Assembly (NCBI RefSeq): GCF_009497155.1
Contig: NZ_WINI01000007.1
Location: 255,137-319,136, forward strand
Source of the DNA: Glaciimonas soli
Lineage (GTDB): Bacteria; Pseudomonadota; Gammaproteobacteria; Burkholderiales; Burkholderiaceae_D
Reading direction: 5' to 3'
DNA: 64,000 bases
Of this stretch, positions 30,718-41,763 are shown one piece after another (the first letter of the stretch is position 1; each line of letters opens with the position of its first letter). The position numbers and the translations under genes are program-made. The notes beneath the pieces are model-generated. The model was given only the letters and a program-made list of their open reading frames with translations. It ran no database searches and had not been told where the DNA came from.

Positions 30718-31167
30718 ATGAAACTATCACTCGCATTAATCATGGCTGCAGGTTTGGCTGTTTCGGCGTCAAGTTTTGCCGCAGCAGATACAACAGTCAC
30801 AACTGCCACTTGTAAAGATGGCACTTCATACACTGGCGTACATAAAGGTGCTTGTAGCGGTCATAAGGGTGTTCAAACCTGGGGCGCTGCGCCTGCTGCA
30901 CCTGCTGCACCTGCTGCTGCCGCACCTGCTGCTGCTGCCGCTGCACCTGCAGCGATGGCTAAACCAGCTGCCGCATCCTCAGCAAAAGCTGCTAAAACAG
31001 TCGCACCAGGCGGTGGCGCGGGTCTGGTTTGGGAAAACACTTCATCAAAAGTTTATCACTGCCAAGGTGACAAAGATTACGGCACAACTAAAGCTGGCAA
31101 GTATGTAAGCGAAGCAGCAGCTAAAGCTGACGGCGCTCACGCTTCCCACGGAAAAGCTTGCTCATAA
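30718..31167 (+). CDS. Secreted DUF3761-like protein with Ala/Pro linker
   Basis: The 149-residue precursor carries a signal peptide (cleavage near SSFA). An N-terminal cysteine-containing segment TCKDGTSYTGVHKGACSGHKG matches DUF3761. A low-complexity Ala/Pro linker (about 60-95) follows, and then a C-terminal module with WENTSSKVYHCQGDKDYGTTK and a final Cys. Periplasmic or cell-surface location is likely. The function is unknown; it may be a stress or envelope protein. Confidence 0.75.
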   Translation: MKLSLALIMAAGLAVSASSFAAADTTVTTATCKDGTSYTGVHKGACSGHKGVQTWGAAPAAPAAPAAAAPAAAAAAPAAMAKPAAASSAKAAKTVAPGGGAGLVWENTSSKVYHCQGDKDYGTTKAGKYVSEAAAKADGAHASHGKACS

Positions 31168-31220
31168 ATAAAAATGCCTAAGCGAAAAGCTTAGGCGTCA
31201 TTAGCGCAGCTGAAATACAT

Positions 31221-31258
31221 AACCCTCGATATGCATTGCAATCGAGGGTTTTCTTTTT
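31221..31258 (+). terminator. Intrinsic terminator after the DUF3761-like gene
   Basis: AACCCTCGAT (31221-31230) pairs with ATCGAGGGTT (31241-31250) and is followed by TTCTTTTT. A second hairpin GCCTAAGC/GCTTAGGC (31176-31196) lies just before it without a T run. The gene to the right ends on the opposite strand at 31257, so this is a convergent terminator. Confidence 0.85.
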
Positions 31259-32555
31259 AAGTCTTCACAAAATACTCTCTCAATGATTGTTCCAAACCTG
31301 ATTCAATCACCTCTTCAACTTGTTTGGCCAATGGCGATACTTCTGTACTATCCGTAGCAGTATTAAAAACAAACAAGCGATAAATTTCGGCCAGTTTTAA
31401 ATTATCAGGATTCACCATCAATGCCCAGCGATCCATGCTGGCATCTATTCGCTGATTCCAGCGCAGCTTGCGTTTGCCGGTTTCAGCACGAATCCGCCCT
31501 ACCCATCCAGCATCCAACATCTGCTGCAACAAATTTTCCAATTCATCAAATCCCAGGCGTGTGGCGCGACGAATTTGTGATGCGCTGACGGCTGCAGTTG
31601 CGTCGCTGGTGCGCGCTGTATACAAAATCTGTAACACGGCCATCGCATCAATAAATGCACTTCCCGGCGTCGGCTGATGCCACCAGCGCTCGTACTTCAC
31701 CACCGGTAACGCCGCCACGACTACTGCGCCGATCAAGGTAATCAGCCACAGCATATACATCCACAACAGAAAAATAGGTAAAGCCGCCAGCGCGCCATAA
31801 ATCACTGTATACGTTGGAAATTTGAGGATATAAGCGGCAAACAGCCTTTTGGCAATTTCAAACGCAATCCCTGCCAACAAACCTCCCCACACCGCATCAC
31901 GCCAATTAACGACTTGATTAGGAACCGCCATATACAACATGGTATAGGCCGCAGTGGTCAGTGACAGCGACACCAAGGTATAAAACCATGCGCCTAACCA
32001 GCTCATCACCACGCCGTTGGTTGCATGCGTCAAATACGAGGTCACAGAAATCGATACGCCAATTAACAACGGTCCCAATGTCACAATCGCCCAATACACT
32101 AACACCCGTTGAATCAATGGCCGTTGCGCCTTGACTCGCCAGATGCGATTGAAAACCTGATCGATCGTGGACATGGTCATGCCAGTAGTAACAATCAACG
32201 CGACGCCGCCGACAGCAGATAAGCGCGCCGACTTACTAGCGAACTGATTCAAATTATCAAGTATGGTTTTGGCGATCTCTTTGGGCATCAGATTGTGCAA
32301 AAAATATGCTTCCAGTGATGCCCGGAAAGTACTAAACAAAGGGATAGCTGTAAAAATTGCCAAAGCAATTGTCAAGATCGGCACCAGTGCCAAGGTTGTT
32401 GTAAAAGTCAGACTACCCGCGACTTGCGTAAGATGCTCTTCGCTCAAACGACGACCGGCAAAACGAAATAAATCACGTAGTTCCGACCACGTAAAACGAC
32501 GCCGCTCACGTATCAGGCGAAGCACTGGAGAATTTGAGAGATTCATTGAAAACAT
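31257..32555 (-). CDS. YihY/virulence factor BrkB family membrane protein
   Basis: The 432-residue inner-membrane protein has about six helices in residues 35-290 (for example LTFTTTLALVPILTIALAI). Family motifs are TQVAGSLTFTTTLALVP and WRDAVWGGLLAGIAFEIAKR, with YAALAAL-like GALAALPIFLLW. The C-terminal 130 residues are a cytoplasmic winged-helix-like tail. It was once annotated as RNase BN in error. The function is not established. A start at 32546 would give a slightly shorter product. Confidence 0.87.
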   Translation of the reverse strand: MFSMNLSNSPVLRLIRERRRFTWSELRDLFRFAGRRLSEEHLTQVAGSLTFTTTLALVPILTIALAIFTAIPLFSTFRASLEAYFLHNLMPKEIAKTILDNLNQFASKSARLSAVGGVALIVTTGMTMSTIDQVFNRIWRVKAQRPLIQRVLVYWAIVTLGPLLIGVSISVTSYLTHATNGVVMSWLGAWFYTLVSLSLTTAAYTMLYMAVPNQVVNWRDAVWGGLLAGIAFEIAKRLFAAYILKFPTYTVIYGALAALPIFLLWMYMLWLITLIGAVVVAALPVVKYERWWHQPTPGSAFIDAMAVLQILYTARTSDATAAVSASQIRRATRLGFDELENLLQQMLDAGWVGRIRAETGKRKLRWNQRIDASMDRWALMVNPDNLKLAEIYRLFVFNTATDSTEVSPLAKQVEEVIESGLEQSLREYFVKT

Positions 32556-32565
32556 GTTTAGTTAA

Positions 32566-33237
<672 letters not shown>

Positions 33238-33271
33238 TATCTCAGATAAGGCTGAAAATAAGGTGACTAAA

Positions 33272-33703
33272 GTGACGACTGAACTCAAAACAGCCACTGC
33301 AATGCAGCTGCAACCCAAGGCACCACGTTTCTTTTATATCGGCGCAGTCAGTAGTTTGTTAGCACTCATCGCCCTCTGCGTCGCATGGGAATTATTCCTC
33401 GCGCCATTACGTCCTCACGGGTCATGGATGGTATTAAAGGTAGTACCGTTGTTATTGCCTTTACGTGGCGTACTCAAACGTGACGTCTACACGCTGCAAT
33501 GGTCATCCATGCTGATATTGATTTACTTCACCGAAGGCATAGTTCGCGCCACCAGTGATGCCAACCATCTTTCGGCCATGCTGGGATGGGTGGAAGTAGC
33601 ACTAACTTGTCTATTCTTCCTCTGCGTTATTTTGTATTTACGTCCATACAAGAAAGCCGCCAAAGCGGCGGCTAAACAAGTGATTGAAAAGATGACCCGG
33701 TAG
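33272..33703 (+). CDS. DUF2069 membrane protein
   Basis: The product is about 143 residues with four hydrophobic helices (FFYIGAVSSLLALIALCVAWELFL, VLKVVPLLLPLRG, WSSMLILIYFTEGIVRA, VEVALTCLFFLCVILYLRPYK), matching DUF2069. The longest frame begins inside wrbA; GTG 33272 behind AAGG is a more likely start, with GTG 33263 and ATG 33302 as alternatives. The gene is commonly placed after wrbA in betaproteobacteria. The function is unknown. Confidence 0.82.
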   Translation: MTTELKTATAMQLQPKAPRFFYIGAVSSLLALIALCVAWELFLAPLRPHGSWMVLKVVPLLLPLRGVLKRDVYTLQWSSMLILIYFTEGIVRATSDANHLSAMLGWVEVALTCLFFLCVILYLRPYKKAAKAAAKQVIEKMTR

Positions 33704-33720
33704 TAAATTTATGCAACTAC

Positions 33721-35589
33721 CTAATGTAGTTGCCGATAAATATCCTCTGCCAGTTGCTTAGATATCCCCTCTACCGATGCCAAATCTTCAATACTGGCAT
33801 CGGCCACAGCCCGCAGACTACCAAATCGTGCCAGCAATTTCTGTCGCCGTTTCGCGCCAACTCCTTCGATTTCTTCCAAGCGTGAAGTCTGGCGTGCTTT
33901 GGCCCGTTTGGCACGCATGCCGGTGATGGCGAATCGATGCGCTTCGTCACGAATTTGCGCGATCAACATCAACGCTGCCGACTCTTTGCCCAATTCACGC
34001 GGAGCACGTTCATCGGCAAAGATCAAGGTCTCAAGTCCGACTTTGCGTCCCTCACCTTTGGCGACGCCGACGATTAAACTGATATCCAAACCAAGTTCGG
34101 TTAGTACCTGGCGTGCCATTTCGACTTGCCCTTTACCGCCATCGACCAGCACAATATCCGGCATTACGCCATCGCCATTGGCGACTTTTTCATAACGGCG
34201 CATCAGCACCTGACGCATCGCGGCGTAATCGTCGCCGGGCGTGATGTCTTTGATGTTGTAACGGCGATACTCACCGTTTTGCATCGCATGGTGATGAAAC
34301 ACGACACAGGAAGCCTGCGTGGCTTCACCAGAGGTATGACTGATATCAAAACACTCCACACGCAGTTGCGCGATGTCTTCAATGTCCAGCGCCAGCACAT
34401 CGACCAATGTCCGGGTACGCGATTGTTGTGAGCCTTGCTCCGATAGCAAACGGGCCAAGGAAATTTCAGCCCCCTTATGCGCCATGTCCAACCATAAGCG
34501 ACGTTGCCCTTGTGGTTGAAATACCAGATGAATACGATGCCCACATTGCTCCATGAGCGCCACCATCAATGCAGGTTCGTCGATATCAAGATTCAAGATC
34601 AAAGTACCGGGAATAAAAGTATCGATGTAATGCTGCGCCAGAAATGCTTTGAGGACAGCTATATCAAGAGGTTCTTCCGTGTTTTCTTCCGCATTGGCCA
34701 GTGCGCCATCCACATGGCTGGGGAAATATGCGCGATCACCCAAATGACGGCCACCGCGTACCATCGCCAGATTGACGCAAGCGCGGCCACCCTGCACGAT
34801 GACGGCGATGATGTCGATGTCACTATCACCGACGGTTTCCATGCTCTGTTGATGCAACACACGCGATAAAGAAGTAATTTGATTGCGTACCGCTGCCGCT
34901 TGTTCAAATTTGAGTTCTGCCGCGTAGGCTTGCATTTTTTGTTCTAGCGCCGCCAACACTTCCGATTGTCTGCCCCGCAAAAATTTTGCAGCGTTATCCA
35001 CATCGTGGGCGTAATCCTCCTGACTTATCAACTTGACGCAAGGCGCGCTGCAACGTTGGATTTGATGCAATAGACAGGGGCGCGTGCGGTTGGCGAACAC
35101 CGTGTCTTCACAGGTGCGCAGCAAGAACACCTTCTGCAAAATCTGCATCGATTCTTTGACCGCCCAAGCATTCGGGAATGGTCCGAAATACTGATTTTTT
35201 TTGTCCACCGCACCGCGGTAATATCCCATGCGCGGATAAGTTTGCCCGCTGAGTTTGAGATAAGGATAGGATTTATCATCGCGGAAAAGAATGTTGTAAC
35301 GCGGTTGCAGTGTCTTGATTAAATTATTTTCAAGTATCAATGCCTCGGCTTCGCTACGCGTGACAGTGGTTTCCAGACGAGCGATTTTCTCCACCATCAT
35401 GGCGGTACGCGGACTGGCTAAATTTTTCTGGAAATAACTTGAGACACGCTTCTTCAGATCACGTGCTTTGCCGACATAAAGAATATTATCGGCAGCATCA
35501 AAATAACGATACACACCGGGAAGATTCGGCAACTTGGCGACGGTTTCAAAAACGATTTCGCGTGGATCAGGGACAACAGGATCAGTCAT
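33721..35589 (-). CDS. uvrC: UvrABC system protein C
   Basis: The 622-residue endonuclease subunit makes both incisions around bulky DNA lesions. It has an N-terminal GIY-YIG domain ([26 protein letters not shown]) for the 3' cut, a UVR motif (residues 205-240) that binds UvrB, a central RNase H-like nuclease domain ([17 protein letters not shown]-like stretch at about 400), and tandem C-terminal helix-hairpin-helix motifs ([19 protein letters not shown]). Length is normal. It converges with the DUF2069 gene. Confidence 0.96.
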   Translation of the reverse strand: MTDPVVPDPREIVFETVAKLPNLPGVYRYFDAADNILYVGKARDLKKRVSSYFQKNLASPRTAMMVEKIARLETTVTRSEAEALILENNLIKTLQPRYNILFRDDKSYPYLKLSGQTYPRMGYYRGAVDKKNQYFGPFPNAWAVKESMQILQKVFLLRTCEDTVFANRTRPCLLHQIQRCSAPCVKLISQEDYAHDVDNAAKFLRGRQSEVLAALEQKMQAYAAELKFEQAAAVRNQITSLSRVLHQQSMETVGDSDIDIIAVIVQGGRACVNLAMVRGGRHLGDRAYFPSHVDGALANAEENTEEPLDIAVLKAFLAQHYIDTFIPGTLILNLDIDEPALMVALMEQCGHRIHLVFQPQGQRRLWLDMAHKGAEISLARLLSEQGSQQSRTRTLVDVLALDIEDIAQLRVECFDISHTSGEATQASCVVFHHHAMQNGEYRRYNIKDITPGDDYAAMRQVLMRRYEKVANGDGVMPDIVLVDGGKGQVEMARQVLTELGLDISLIVGVAKGEGRKVGLETLIFADERAPRELGKESAALMLIAQIRDEAHRFAITGMRAKRAKARQTSRLEEIEGVGAKRRQKLLARFGSLRAVADASIEDLASVEGISKQLAEDIYRQLH

Positions 35590-35621
35590 AATTATTTAGA
35601 GCAAACTCGAATTTAATTTCA

Positions 35622-35770
35622 GAGTGGGATGGGTGCGGCATTTTGTGTATGCGTGGAGAATACCAGAGAGAAAGGGATTAACATCAGCAATAGCAGTGCA
35701 AGCCTACCCCTTTCACCGATACCGGCGGCGTGATACCACGCGGGCACAAAATGCCGCACCCATCCCGCTC
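35622..35770. repeat. MITE-like inverted-repeat element, copy M2 (149 bp)
   Basis: Arms at 35622-35656 and 35736-35770 pair at 31 of 35 positions. The arm has GGGATGGGTGCGGCATTTTG, close to GGGCTGGGCGCGGTATTGTT in the element at 57987. The centre has no coding potential. It fills the gap between the start of uvrC and the end of acpS. Confidence 0.6.
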
Positions 35771-35788
35771 AAGCGCTACGCATTTAAA

Positions 35789-36184
35789 TTAAACTAATTT
35801 TTCCACAATCACAAATGCCACCGCATATTCCACTTCATCCGTCACCGTGACTTGTGCCGTCAAACCATTTTTTTCCATGAATTCTTGCAATACGCCACTG
35901 GTAACAACGATCGGCTTTCCGCTAGGTGCATTCAACACTTGCATGGCGCGCCACGTCATCGGCATGCGCATTCCCAATCCTATGGCTTTGGAAAAGGCTT
36001 CTTTCGCGGCAAACCGCGTTGCTAAAAAGCTGATACCGCGTGCTTCTACCTTCGCTTTGCGCGCATAGTATTTCTCCAGCTCTTGCGGTCCCAGAATTTT
36101 CTCAGCAAAACGATCACCACGACGCGCCAATGTAGCTTTGAGTCGAGGGATTTGCAGGATATCGGTGCCGATGCCGTAGATCAT
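35789..36184 (-). CDS. acpS: Holo-[acyl-carrier-protein] synthase
   Basis: From ATG 36184 the protein has 131 residues, normal for AcpS. It transfers phosphopantetheine from CoA to the acyl carrier protein. Motifs are [14 protein letters not shown] and [13 protein letters not shown]. The longer frame running to 36406 lies over pdxJ and is not supported. It follows pdxJ by 2 bases, as in many betaproteobacteria. Confidence 0.96.
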   Translation of the reverse strand: MIYGIGTDILQIPRLKATLARRGDRFAEKILGPQELEKYYARKAKVEARGISFLATRFAAKEAFSKAIGLGMRMPMTWRAMQVLNAPSGKPIVVTSGVLQEFMEKNGLTAQVTVTDEVEYAVAFVIVEKLV

Positions 36185-36186
36185 AT

Positions 36187-36954
36187 TTATTTCGCCAAAT
36201 GCGCTTGCCGCGCTTGCACCATCAACGCTTTCATTTCGCTCACGGCATTTTTCCAGCCAACAAACACTGCATGCGCCACAATCGCGTGACCAATGTTTAA
36301 TTCGGTGATATCTGGAATTGCGGCAATCGCTTGCGTGTTGGTGTAATGCAGACCGTGGCCGGCGTTCACTTTCAGACCACGCGTTACACCTTCTTGTACA
36401 GCACATTTAATGCGTTCCAATTCACTACGCTGCTCCGCTTCGATATGTGCTTCGGCATAGCGGCCGGTGTGCAATTCAATGACAGGTGCCCCCATTTCGG
36501 CGGCTGCCTGAATCTGATCCGCTTCCGGATCAATGAATAAACTGACGCGGATACCCTGCTCTTGCAGTTGTTTCACTGCCGCTTGCACTTGCACAAAATA
36601 TTTAACGACATCAAGACCGCCTTCCGTCGTGATCTCTTCTCTGCGCTCTGGTACCAGGCACACATCTTGTGGCTTGATTTTGCACGCGAAATCGATCATT
36701 TCAGATGTCACTGCCGCTTCCAGATTCATCCGCGTGAGCAGCCGTGGACGGATGATCTCGACATCAGCATCTTTGATATGACGTCGATCTTCGCGCAAGT
36801 GTAAAGTAATCGCATCCGCGCCCGCTTCTTCGGCTTCAAGAGCGGCACGTAGCGGATCAGGATAAGTTGTGCCACGTGCGTTACGCAAGGTAGCGACATG
36901 GTCAATATTGATACCGAGGTCGATAATGGAAGGTGTTGGATTAAGGTAGCTCAT
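36187..36954 (-). CDS. pdxJ: Pyridoxine 5'-phosphate synthase
   Basis: The 255-residue TIM-barrel enzyme makes pyridoxine phosphate from 1-deoxyxylulose phosphate and 3-amino-2-oxopropyl phosphate. Motifs are [30 protein letters not shown] and the glycine-rich VNAGHGLHY for phosphate. It is the first of a close pair with acpS. Its place after recO is interrupted by benE, unlike the usual recO-pdxJ order. Confidence 0.97.
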   Translation of the reverse strand: MSYLNPTPSIIDLGINIDHVATLRNARGTTYPDPLRAALEAEEAGADAITLHLREDRRHIKDADVEIIRPRLLTRMNLEAAVTSEMIDFACKIKPQDVCLVPERREEITTEGGLDVVKYFVQVQAAVKQLQEQGIRVSLFIDPEADQIQAAAEMGAPVIELHTGRYAEAHIEAEQRSELERIKCAVQEGVTRGLKVNAGHGLHYTNTQAIAAIPDITELNIGHAIVAHAVFVGWKNAVSEMKALMVQARQAHLAK

Positions 36955-36981
36955 AGCATTGCATTCGTATTAATGTAGGGT

Positions 36982-38232
36982 TCAATTTTTCTGCGGCGAA
37001 GCTGACGCGGATGTTGATATCGGTGTTGATACAGATGATTGTAATGGCGATACCGCAGTCTGTGTTGGCACTGCATGCGCACGCTTCCAGTTCAAGACAA
37101 AAAATGCCAACCCGCCGGCTAACAATCCCCAAAAGGCGGCACCAATACCAAATAGAGAAACACCGGATGCCGTCACTAAAAAGGTAACGAGCGCAGCTTC
37201 ACGCTGACGCTCATTGGACATTGCGACCGTCAAACCATTGGCTATCGTCCCAAACAAGGCCAACCCTGCAATGGCAAGTACCAACTCCTTAGGAAAGGCT
37301 GCAAATAATGCGCCGACAGTTGCACCGAAAATCCCGATTAACAAATAGAAGCCACCTGCGGCAATACCGGCCCAATAACGCTTGGCCGGATCTTCATGCG
37401 CTTCTTTTCCCATGCAAATAGCGGCAGTGATTGCGGCCAGATTGATCGAAAAGCAGCCGAATGGTGCAAGTAGAAATGTGATAAATCCGGTCCAGCTAAT
37501 CAACGGTGAAATCGGCGTCTTGTAGCCCGATGTGCGAATAACCGCAACACCGGGCGCATTTTGCGAGGCCATCGTCACAACGAACAAGGGAATACCAACA
37601 CCAATGATGGTCGACCATGAAAAAGTCGGCATGGTAAAGACTGGCTTGGCAAAAGCGAAATGGAAATTTTCGAAATGCAGCATGCCTTTTGTCGCAGCCA
37701 GGATGACGCCAGATGCCAGCACCACTATGATGGCGTAGCGTGGTAATAGCCGTTTGCATAAAAGATAAACTGCAAACATGACAAACACCAGTGCAAACTG
37801 CAACTTCATCGCCACAAAAACATCCATACCAAAGCGTACCAAAATACCCGCCAACATGGCAGCGGCAATGGAAAGTGGTATTTTATCCATCGCGCGCTCA
37901 AACCAGCCGGTTACGCCACACAACGTAATCAACGCCGCAGAAAACAAAAACGCCCCGATTGCTTCTGACATCGGAATACCGGCCAGACTGGTAACCAGAA
38001 GTGCTGCTCCGGGTGTTGACCAGGCAGTGATTATCGGCGCACGATAACGCAACGATAAGCCGATACAGGTAATTCCCATACCGATACCCAGCGCCCCCAT
38101 CCATGAGCTAATTTCCGCTGGTGTTGCGCCGGCCGCAGCCGCAGCTTGAAAAATGATCACGGCGGAGCTTGTGATGCCGACCAAAACCGCGACGAAGCCA
38201 GCGGTTAAACAGGAGAAGGAAAAATTTTTCAT
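36982..38232 (-). CDS. benE: Benzoate/H+ symporter family (BenE) transporter
   Basis: From ATG 38232 the protein has about 416 residues and 11-12 transmembrane helices. Signatures are LTAGFVAVLVGITSSAVIIFQAA, SSWMGALGIGMGITCIGLSLRYR and TAWSTPGAALLVTSLAG. BenE carriers import benzoate, but no aromatic degradation genes are nearby, so the substrate is uncertain. It splits the usual recO-pdxJ neighbourhood, which suggests a later insertion. The longer start at 38265 is less likely. Confidence 0.88.
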   Translation of the reverse strand: MKNFSFSCLTAGFVAVLVGITSSAVIIFQAAAAAGATPAEISSWMGALGIGMGITCIGLSLRYRAPIITAWSTPGAALLVTSLAGIPMSEAIGAFLFSAALITLCGVTGWFERAMDKIPLSIAAAMLAGILVRFGMDVFVAMKLQFALVFVMFAVYLLCKRLLPRYAIIVVLASGVILAATKGMLHFENFHFAFAKPVFTMPTFSWSTIIGVGIPLFVVTMASQNAPGVAVIRTSGYKTPISPLISWTGFITFLLAPFGCFSINLAAITAAICMGKEAHEDPAKRYWAGIAAGGFYLLIGIFGATVGALFAAFPKELVLAIAGLALFGTIANGLTVAMSNERQREAALVTFLVTASGVSLFGIGAAFWGLLAGGLAFFVLNWKRAHAVPTQTAVSPLQSSVSTPISTSASASPQKN

Positions 38233-38305
38233 GTGGACTCTTTGCCGAACTCGTTCATATTTCACATCACATCATGACGTGCAGAGCGAAACTACGAAAT
38301 GCTAT

Positions 38306-39211
38306 TTATAACTGCATCAAATCAATTAATATCTGCCGCGTATTCAAACGCGCTCCACCCAAGTGATAAGCCAATAAAAATCGCATCAATACTTTACTCT
38401 GCGCTTGTGTAACAACGTCGCTGTAATCTTCTCGTTCCATATCAAGCAAAGTCTTCCCGCTGACTGCTGGCCAACTATCGGCAATCCGCGCGATCCTTGG
38501 ACCGCGCTCGGGATCGACCACATACATGCTCTCTGCAAGCACCGTCTGCCGAGTGTCGGTGCATAGAATGAAATTACCCGCGACACCCGTTTCTTTGAGC
38601 AAGGCGCGTTCGAATTGACGCAGGACTATTGGCGCGGGTTCCTGGTGTGCAAGTTGATTTAAGGTTGCCACATAATGATCAAATAGTGTCGCATGCGGAT
38701 CATCGCGTGCCAGCAGTTTGACCAACAATTCATTTAAATAAAAACCACATAACAATGCCGATTTTTCTAATGGCAGCATACCGCCAACCCATTCAGCAAC
38801 CGTCAAAGTACGCAGCTCGGATTTACCGCTCCAGCTTAAAGATAAAGGTTGAAAAGTTTGCAGCACGCCACGCAATTTGGATGTGGGGCGTTTTGCTCCT
38901 TTAGCGACGAGAGCAATACGGCCATAATCACGTGTAAAGACATCCAGAATTAAGCTGGTTTCGCGATGAGGATAGCTGTGTAAGACAAAACCGGGTTGCG
39001 CCGCTATCCTGCTATCAGATGACGGGCGCAACGGCTTATTGGGGGATGCACTGAGTGCAGGAGTTTTTTTTCGACCGCTTTTAACAGCAGCAATTTTTAC
39101 AACAGGTGCTGTATTTTGTTCGTTAGATGGAGTGGCGTTATCAACAACGTCATCGGTGTTTTCCACGCCACCTTCCACAGCGACTTGATCAACGGCGGTA
39201 TTGGCATCCAT
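38306..39211 (-). CDS. recO: DNA repair protein RecO
   Basis: From ATG 39211 the protein has about 301 residues. The first 75 are an acidic then basic low-complexity stretch, longer than in E. coli. The RecO OB-fold begins at about [19 protein letters not shown] and the helical C-terminal part follows; [13 protein letters not shown] is the conserved DNA-binding region. It loads RecA on SSB-covered gaps with RecR. The longer frame to 39313 overlaps era and is rejected; the ATG at 39211 begins 10 bases after the era stop. Confidence 0.93.
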   Translation of the reverse strand: MDANTAVDQVAVEGGVENTDDVVDNATPSNEQNTAPVVKIAAVKSGRKKTPALSASPNKPLRPSSDSRIAAQPGFVLHSYPHRETSLILDVFTRDYGRIALVAKGAKRPTSKLRGVLQTFQPLSLSWSGKSELRTLTVAEWVGGMLPLEKSALLCGFYLNELLVKLLARDDPHATLFDHYVATLNQLAHQEPAPIVLRQFERALLKETGVAGNFILCTDTRQTVLAESMYVVDPERGPRIARIADSWPAVSGKTLLDMEREDYSDVVTQAQSKVLMRFLLAYHLGGARLNTRQILIDLMQL

Positions 39212-39221
39212 GCCGTTGATT

Positions 39222-40133
39222 TTATTCGTAACCGTAAGCACGCAATCCGGCTTCGTTATCGGCCCAACCAGATTTAACTTTGACCCAGATTTCCAGATAA
39301 ACCGGGCCGCCAAACAGACGGGCCATGTCCAAACGAGATTGCGTCGAAATATCTTTCAGACGTGCGCCCTTTTGTCCGATCACCATGGATTTATGGGTAT
39401 CGCGCTCTACCAAAATCGCGGCAAACACACGACGCAAATCACCTTCTACTTCGAATTTTTCGATCAAAACGGTGCTGGTATAAGGTAATTCATCGCCGAC
39501 AAAACGGAATAATTTTTCACGAATAATTTCAGCCGCCAAAAATTTTTCGCTGCGATCGGTAATCTCATCTTCACCGAACATCGGCGGATTTTCCGGTAAA
39601 TGCTTACGTGTTTCGCTTTGCAGATTTTCCAACTGAAAACGCAACTTGGCCGACACTGGCACGATAGCTGCAAAATTGCGTAACGCTGCAATTTTTTGCG
39701 CAAACGGCATCAATTCAGCTTTATCTTTGACCTGATCGGCCTTATTGATTACCAAGATGCATGGCACGCTGGCCGGTAGTAAATCCAATACCTGTTGATC
39801 AGCCGGCCCAAAAGTACCCGCCTCGATCACAAACAAAATAACGTCAGCAGCGGTCAACGTTGTTGTAACCGTACGGTTCAAAGTCTTGTTAAGCGCATTA
39901 GAGTGGCGCGTCTGGAAGCCAGGCGTATCGACGTACACAAACTGCGTGTCAGGCACGGTCATAATGCCGGTAATGCGATGTCGTGTAGTTTGCGCTTTGC
40001 GCGAAGTAATACTCACCTTGGCACCGATAAGTTCATTCATCAACGTCGATTTACCGACATTGGGGCGACCTACGATGGCGATATAACCGCAACGGAAATC
40101 AGCGGTCGGGGCCTGTGGTGTGGAATCTGTCAT
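39222..40133 (-). CDS. era: GTPase Era
   Basis: The 303-residue GTPase helps mature the 16S rRNA 3' end and assemble the 30S subunit. Nucleotide motifs are [16 protein letters not shown] (G1), DTPGFQ (G3) and INKADQV (G4); the C-terminal KH domain has [10 protein letters not shown]. Its start overlaps the rnc stop by 4 bases (ATGA type), which couples translation. Confidence 0.97.
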   Translation of the reverse strand: MTDSTPQAPTADFRCGYIAIVGRPNVGKSTLMNELIGAKVSITSRKAQTTRHRITGIMTVPDTQFVYVDTPGFQTRHSNALNKTLNRTVTTTLTAADVILFVIEAGTFGPADQQVLDLLPASVPCILVINKADQVKDKAELMPFAQKIAALRNFAAIVPVSAKLRFQLENLQSETRKHLPENPPMFGEDEITDRSEKFLAAEIIREKLFRFVGDELPYTSTVLIEKFEVEGDLRRVFAAILVERDTHKSMVIGQKGARLKDISTQSRLDMARLFGGPVYLEIWVKVKSGWADNEAGLRAYGYE

Positions 40134-41032
40134 GCGGTTTTCGATTTGCTCGCTATAGTGATGGGGGCGGTGGAAAGAATAGTCTCAGCTAATGGTGTGG
40201 TTAGCACCGCTGTCGTTTTACTGCTTTTGGTTGTTTTTTCGGACACGGCCGCCGGAGTTACCTCCGAAACAGGCGCATCAGGTTGTATCGTCGCAATGCC
40301 AGTTAATTTTAGCTGTGATGTACGCGGCTTACTTTTACGCGTTGCACCCGGTGTTTTGACCAATGCACGTTGCACTGCTTCCAATGCCAGCTTGGCCGCT
40401 GCCTGCTCACCGGCACGACGACTACCGCCAGTGCCAAATACTTGAATATCTAATTTCGGCACCAGACATTCAATCTCAAACTCTTGGTTATGTGCAGCAC
40501 CATGTGTTGCCACGACGTTGTACTGTGGCAGCGCAATTTTTTTGCCTTGCAAATACTCTTGCAACAGAGTCTTTGCGTCTTTACCTAAAGTTTTAGGGTC
40601 AACGGTCTCTAAAATCGGAATGTAAAGTGCGCGTATCACGTCACGTGCCGCATTAAAACCCGCGTCTAAAAAAATGGCGCCAAACAGCGCTTCCAGCGTG
40701 TCGGCCAATATCGATGGTCGGCGAAAACCGCCAGATTTGAGTTCGCCTTCGCCCAGACGTAAAAATTGCGATAACTCTAATCGCTGAGCAATTTCGTACA
40801 GTGTTTGTTGCTTCACCAAATTAGCCCGAACCCGTGACAAATCACCTTCATCGATTTTGGTGTAACGATCAAATAACAGAGAGGCGACCACACAATTCAG
40901 AATCGAATCACCGAGAAACTCCAGGCGCTCATTATGCAAGGTGCTATGGCTGCGATGCGTTAAGGCCTGCTGCAGTAATGTAGCATCCTGAAACGTATGG
41001 CCTAGCCGATTTTGCAATAACGTGATGTCCAT
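40130..41032 (-). CDS. rnc: Ribonuclease III with extended C-terminus
   Basis: The 300-residue enzyme has the RNase III catalytic domain with [14 protein letters not shown] and the second metal-binding stretch [14 protein letters not shown], then a double-strand RNA-binding domain (about 155-222). The last 70 residues are a low-complexity Thr/Ser/Lys/Ala tail (for example KSRTSQ-like and [11 protein letters not shown]) not present in E. coli RNase III (226 residues). It processes rRNA precursors and structured mRNAs. It lies between the DUF4845 gene and era. Confidence 0.96.
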   Translation of the reverse strand: MDITLLQNRLGHTFQDATLLQQALTHRSHSTLHNERLEFLGDSILNCVVASLLFDRYTKIDEGDLSRVRANLVKQQTLYEIAQRLELSQFLRLGEGELKSGGFRRPSILADTLEALFGAIFLDAGFNAARDVIRALYIPILETVDPKTLGKDAKTLLQEYLQGKKIALPQYNVVATHGAAHNQEFEIECLVPKLDIQVFGTGGSRRAGEQAAAKLALEAVQRALVKTPGATRKSKPRTSQLKLTGIATIQPDAPVSEVTPAAVSEKTTKSSKTTAVLTTPLAETILSTAPITIASKSKTA

Positions 41033-41188
41033 TTGATGATTTCTTCTTACTTCTTTCCGGACTTATTCAAAACTTTCCCGGTGCGACACCCCAACAAAGT
41101 CAGTACTTTTAAAGTACTGCCAGCAAGGATAACGCCGCCCGGGCAGTTCTGCGAACATCCTTTAGGGGCTACTGTATCACTTGCCAGC

Positions 41189-41566
41189 CTATTTAGCAGG
41201 CGATGCTGCTGTAGTTCCTGAGTAATCTATTAACAAACTAACAGGTGTAATGATGGGGATTTTCTTCTGGTACGCAAAACTAATTTCAATATCGTCACCA
41301 TTTTTGCTGACGTCCAGATCCTTACCGTGGATGGAGTCAATATAACCAACATCAGTCTGACGATCAAAGGCATTCTGAATTTCTTGCACCGTACCACCGT
41401 GCGATTTGACACTGGCAATAGCTTTTTTAATTGAATTATATTCAATAAATGTCGGTACCACTTTTGCACCGATCATTGCGATAAAACCAAGAATTGCTAA
41501 CCAAAAAATTAAGCCGAACAGCGTGATACCTTGTTGCTTTTGCAAACTCTTGGAAATCTTCGACAT
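41189..41566 (-). CDS. DUF4845 single-pass membrane protein
   Basis: The 125-residue protein has a short cytoplasmic start, one transmembrane helix (ITLFGLIFWLAILGFIAMIGAKVVPTF) with a pilin-like look, and a periplasmic domain ending in a serine/alanine tail. It matches DUF4845, found between lepB and rnc in betaproteobacteria. The function is unknown; an envelope role has been proposed by context only. A small palindrome CAGTACTT/AAGTACTG lies in the gap to rnc (41101-41119). Confidence 0.87.
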   Translation of the reverse strand: MSKISKSLQKQQGITLFGLIFWLAILGFIAMIGAKVVPTFIEYNSIKKAIASVKSHGGTVQEIQNAFDRQTDVGYIDSIHGKDLDVSKNGDDIEISFAYQKKIPIITPVSLLIDYSGTTAASPAK

Positions 41567-41612
41567 TCTTTAGCTCCGATAGTAGTTGTTATGGCTAATT
41601 GTTAGAGCTCTT

Positions 41613-41747
41613 TCGAAACCGTAGCCTCAGGTAAAGTTGACCAATCAAGACGAGAGCCGAGAGCCGAGAAGCGCAGCCGTACGTTGGTACGGCCAGCATC
41701 ACAGGCGCAATAATTGGTTCTGTCAGCTTGCTGAGAGTGGGTTACGA
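41613..41747. repeat. Conserved-core, variable-stem repeat, copy B
   Basis: Core at 41668-41704 has GAAGCGCAG, CGTAC and GTACG around a loop and AGCATCACAG. Arms pair around it: TCGAAACC (41613) with GGTTACGA (41740), CTCAG (41626) with CTGAG (41731), and ACCAAT with ATTGGT nearer the core. The left arm has CGTAGC at 41620-41625. It lies between lepB and the DUF4845 gene. Confidence 0.68.
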
Positions 41748-41763
41748 ATGAGGTCTTTTGTTA

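Noticed and set aside
36185-36406. N-terminal extension of AcpS
   Set aside because: It overlaps pdxJ completely out of frame, and AcpS proteins begin at the MIYGIGTD position.
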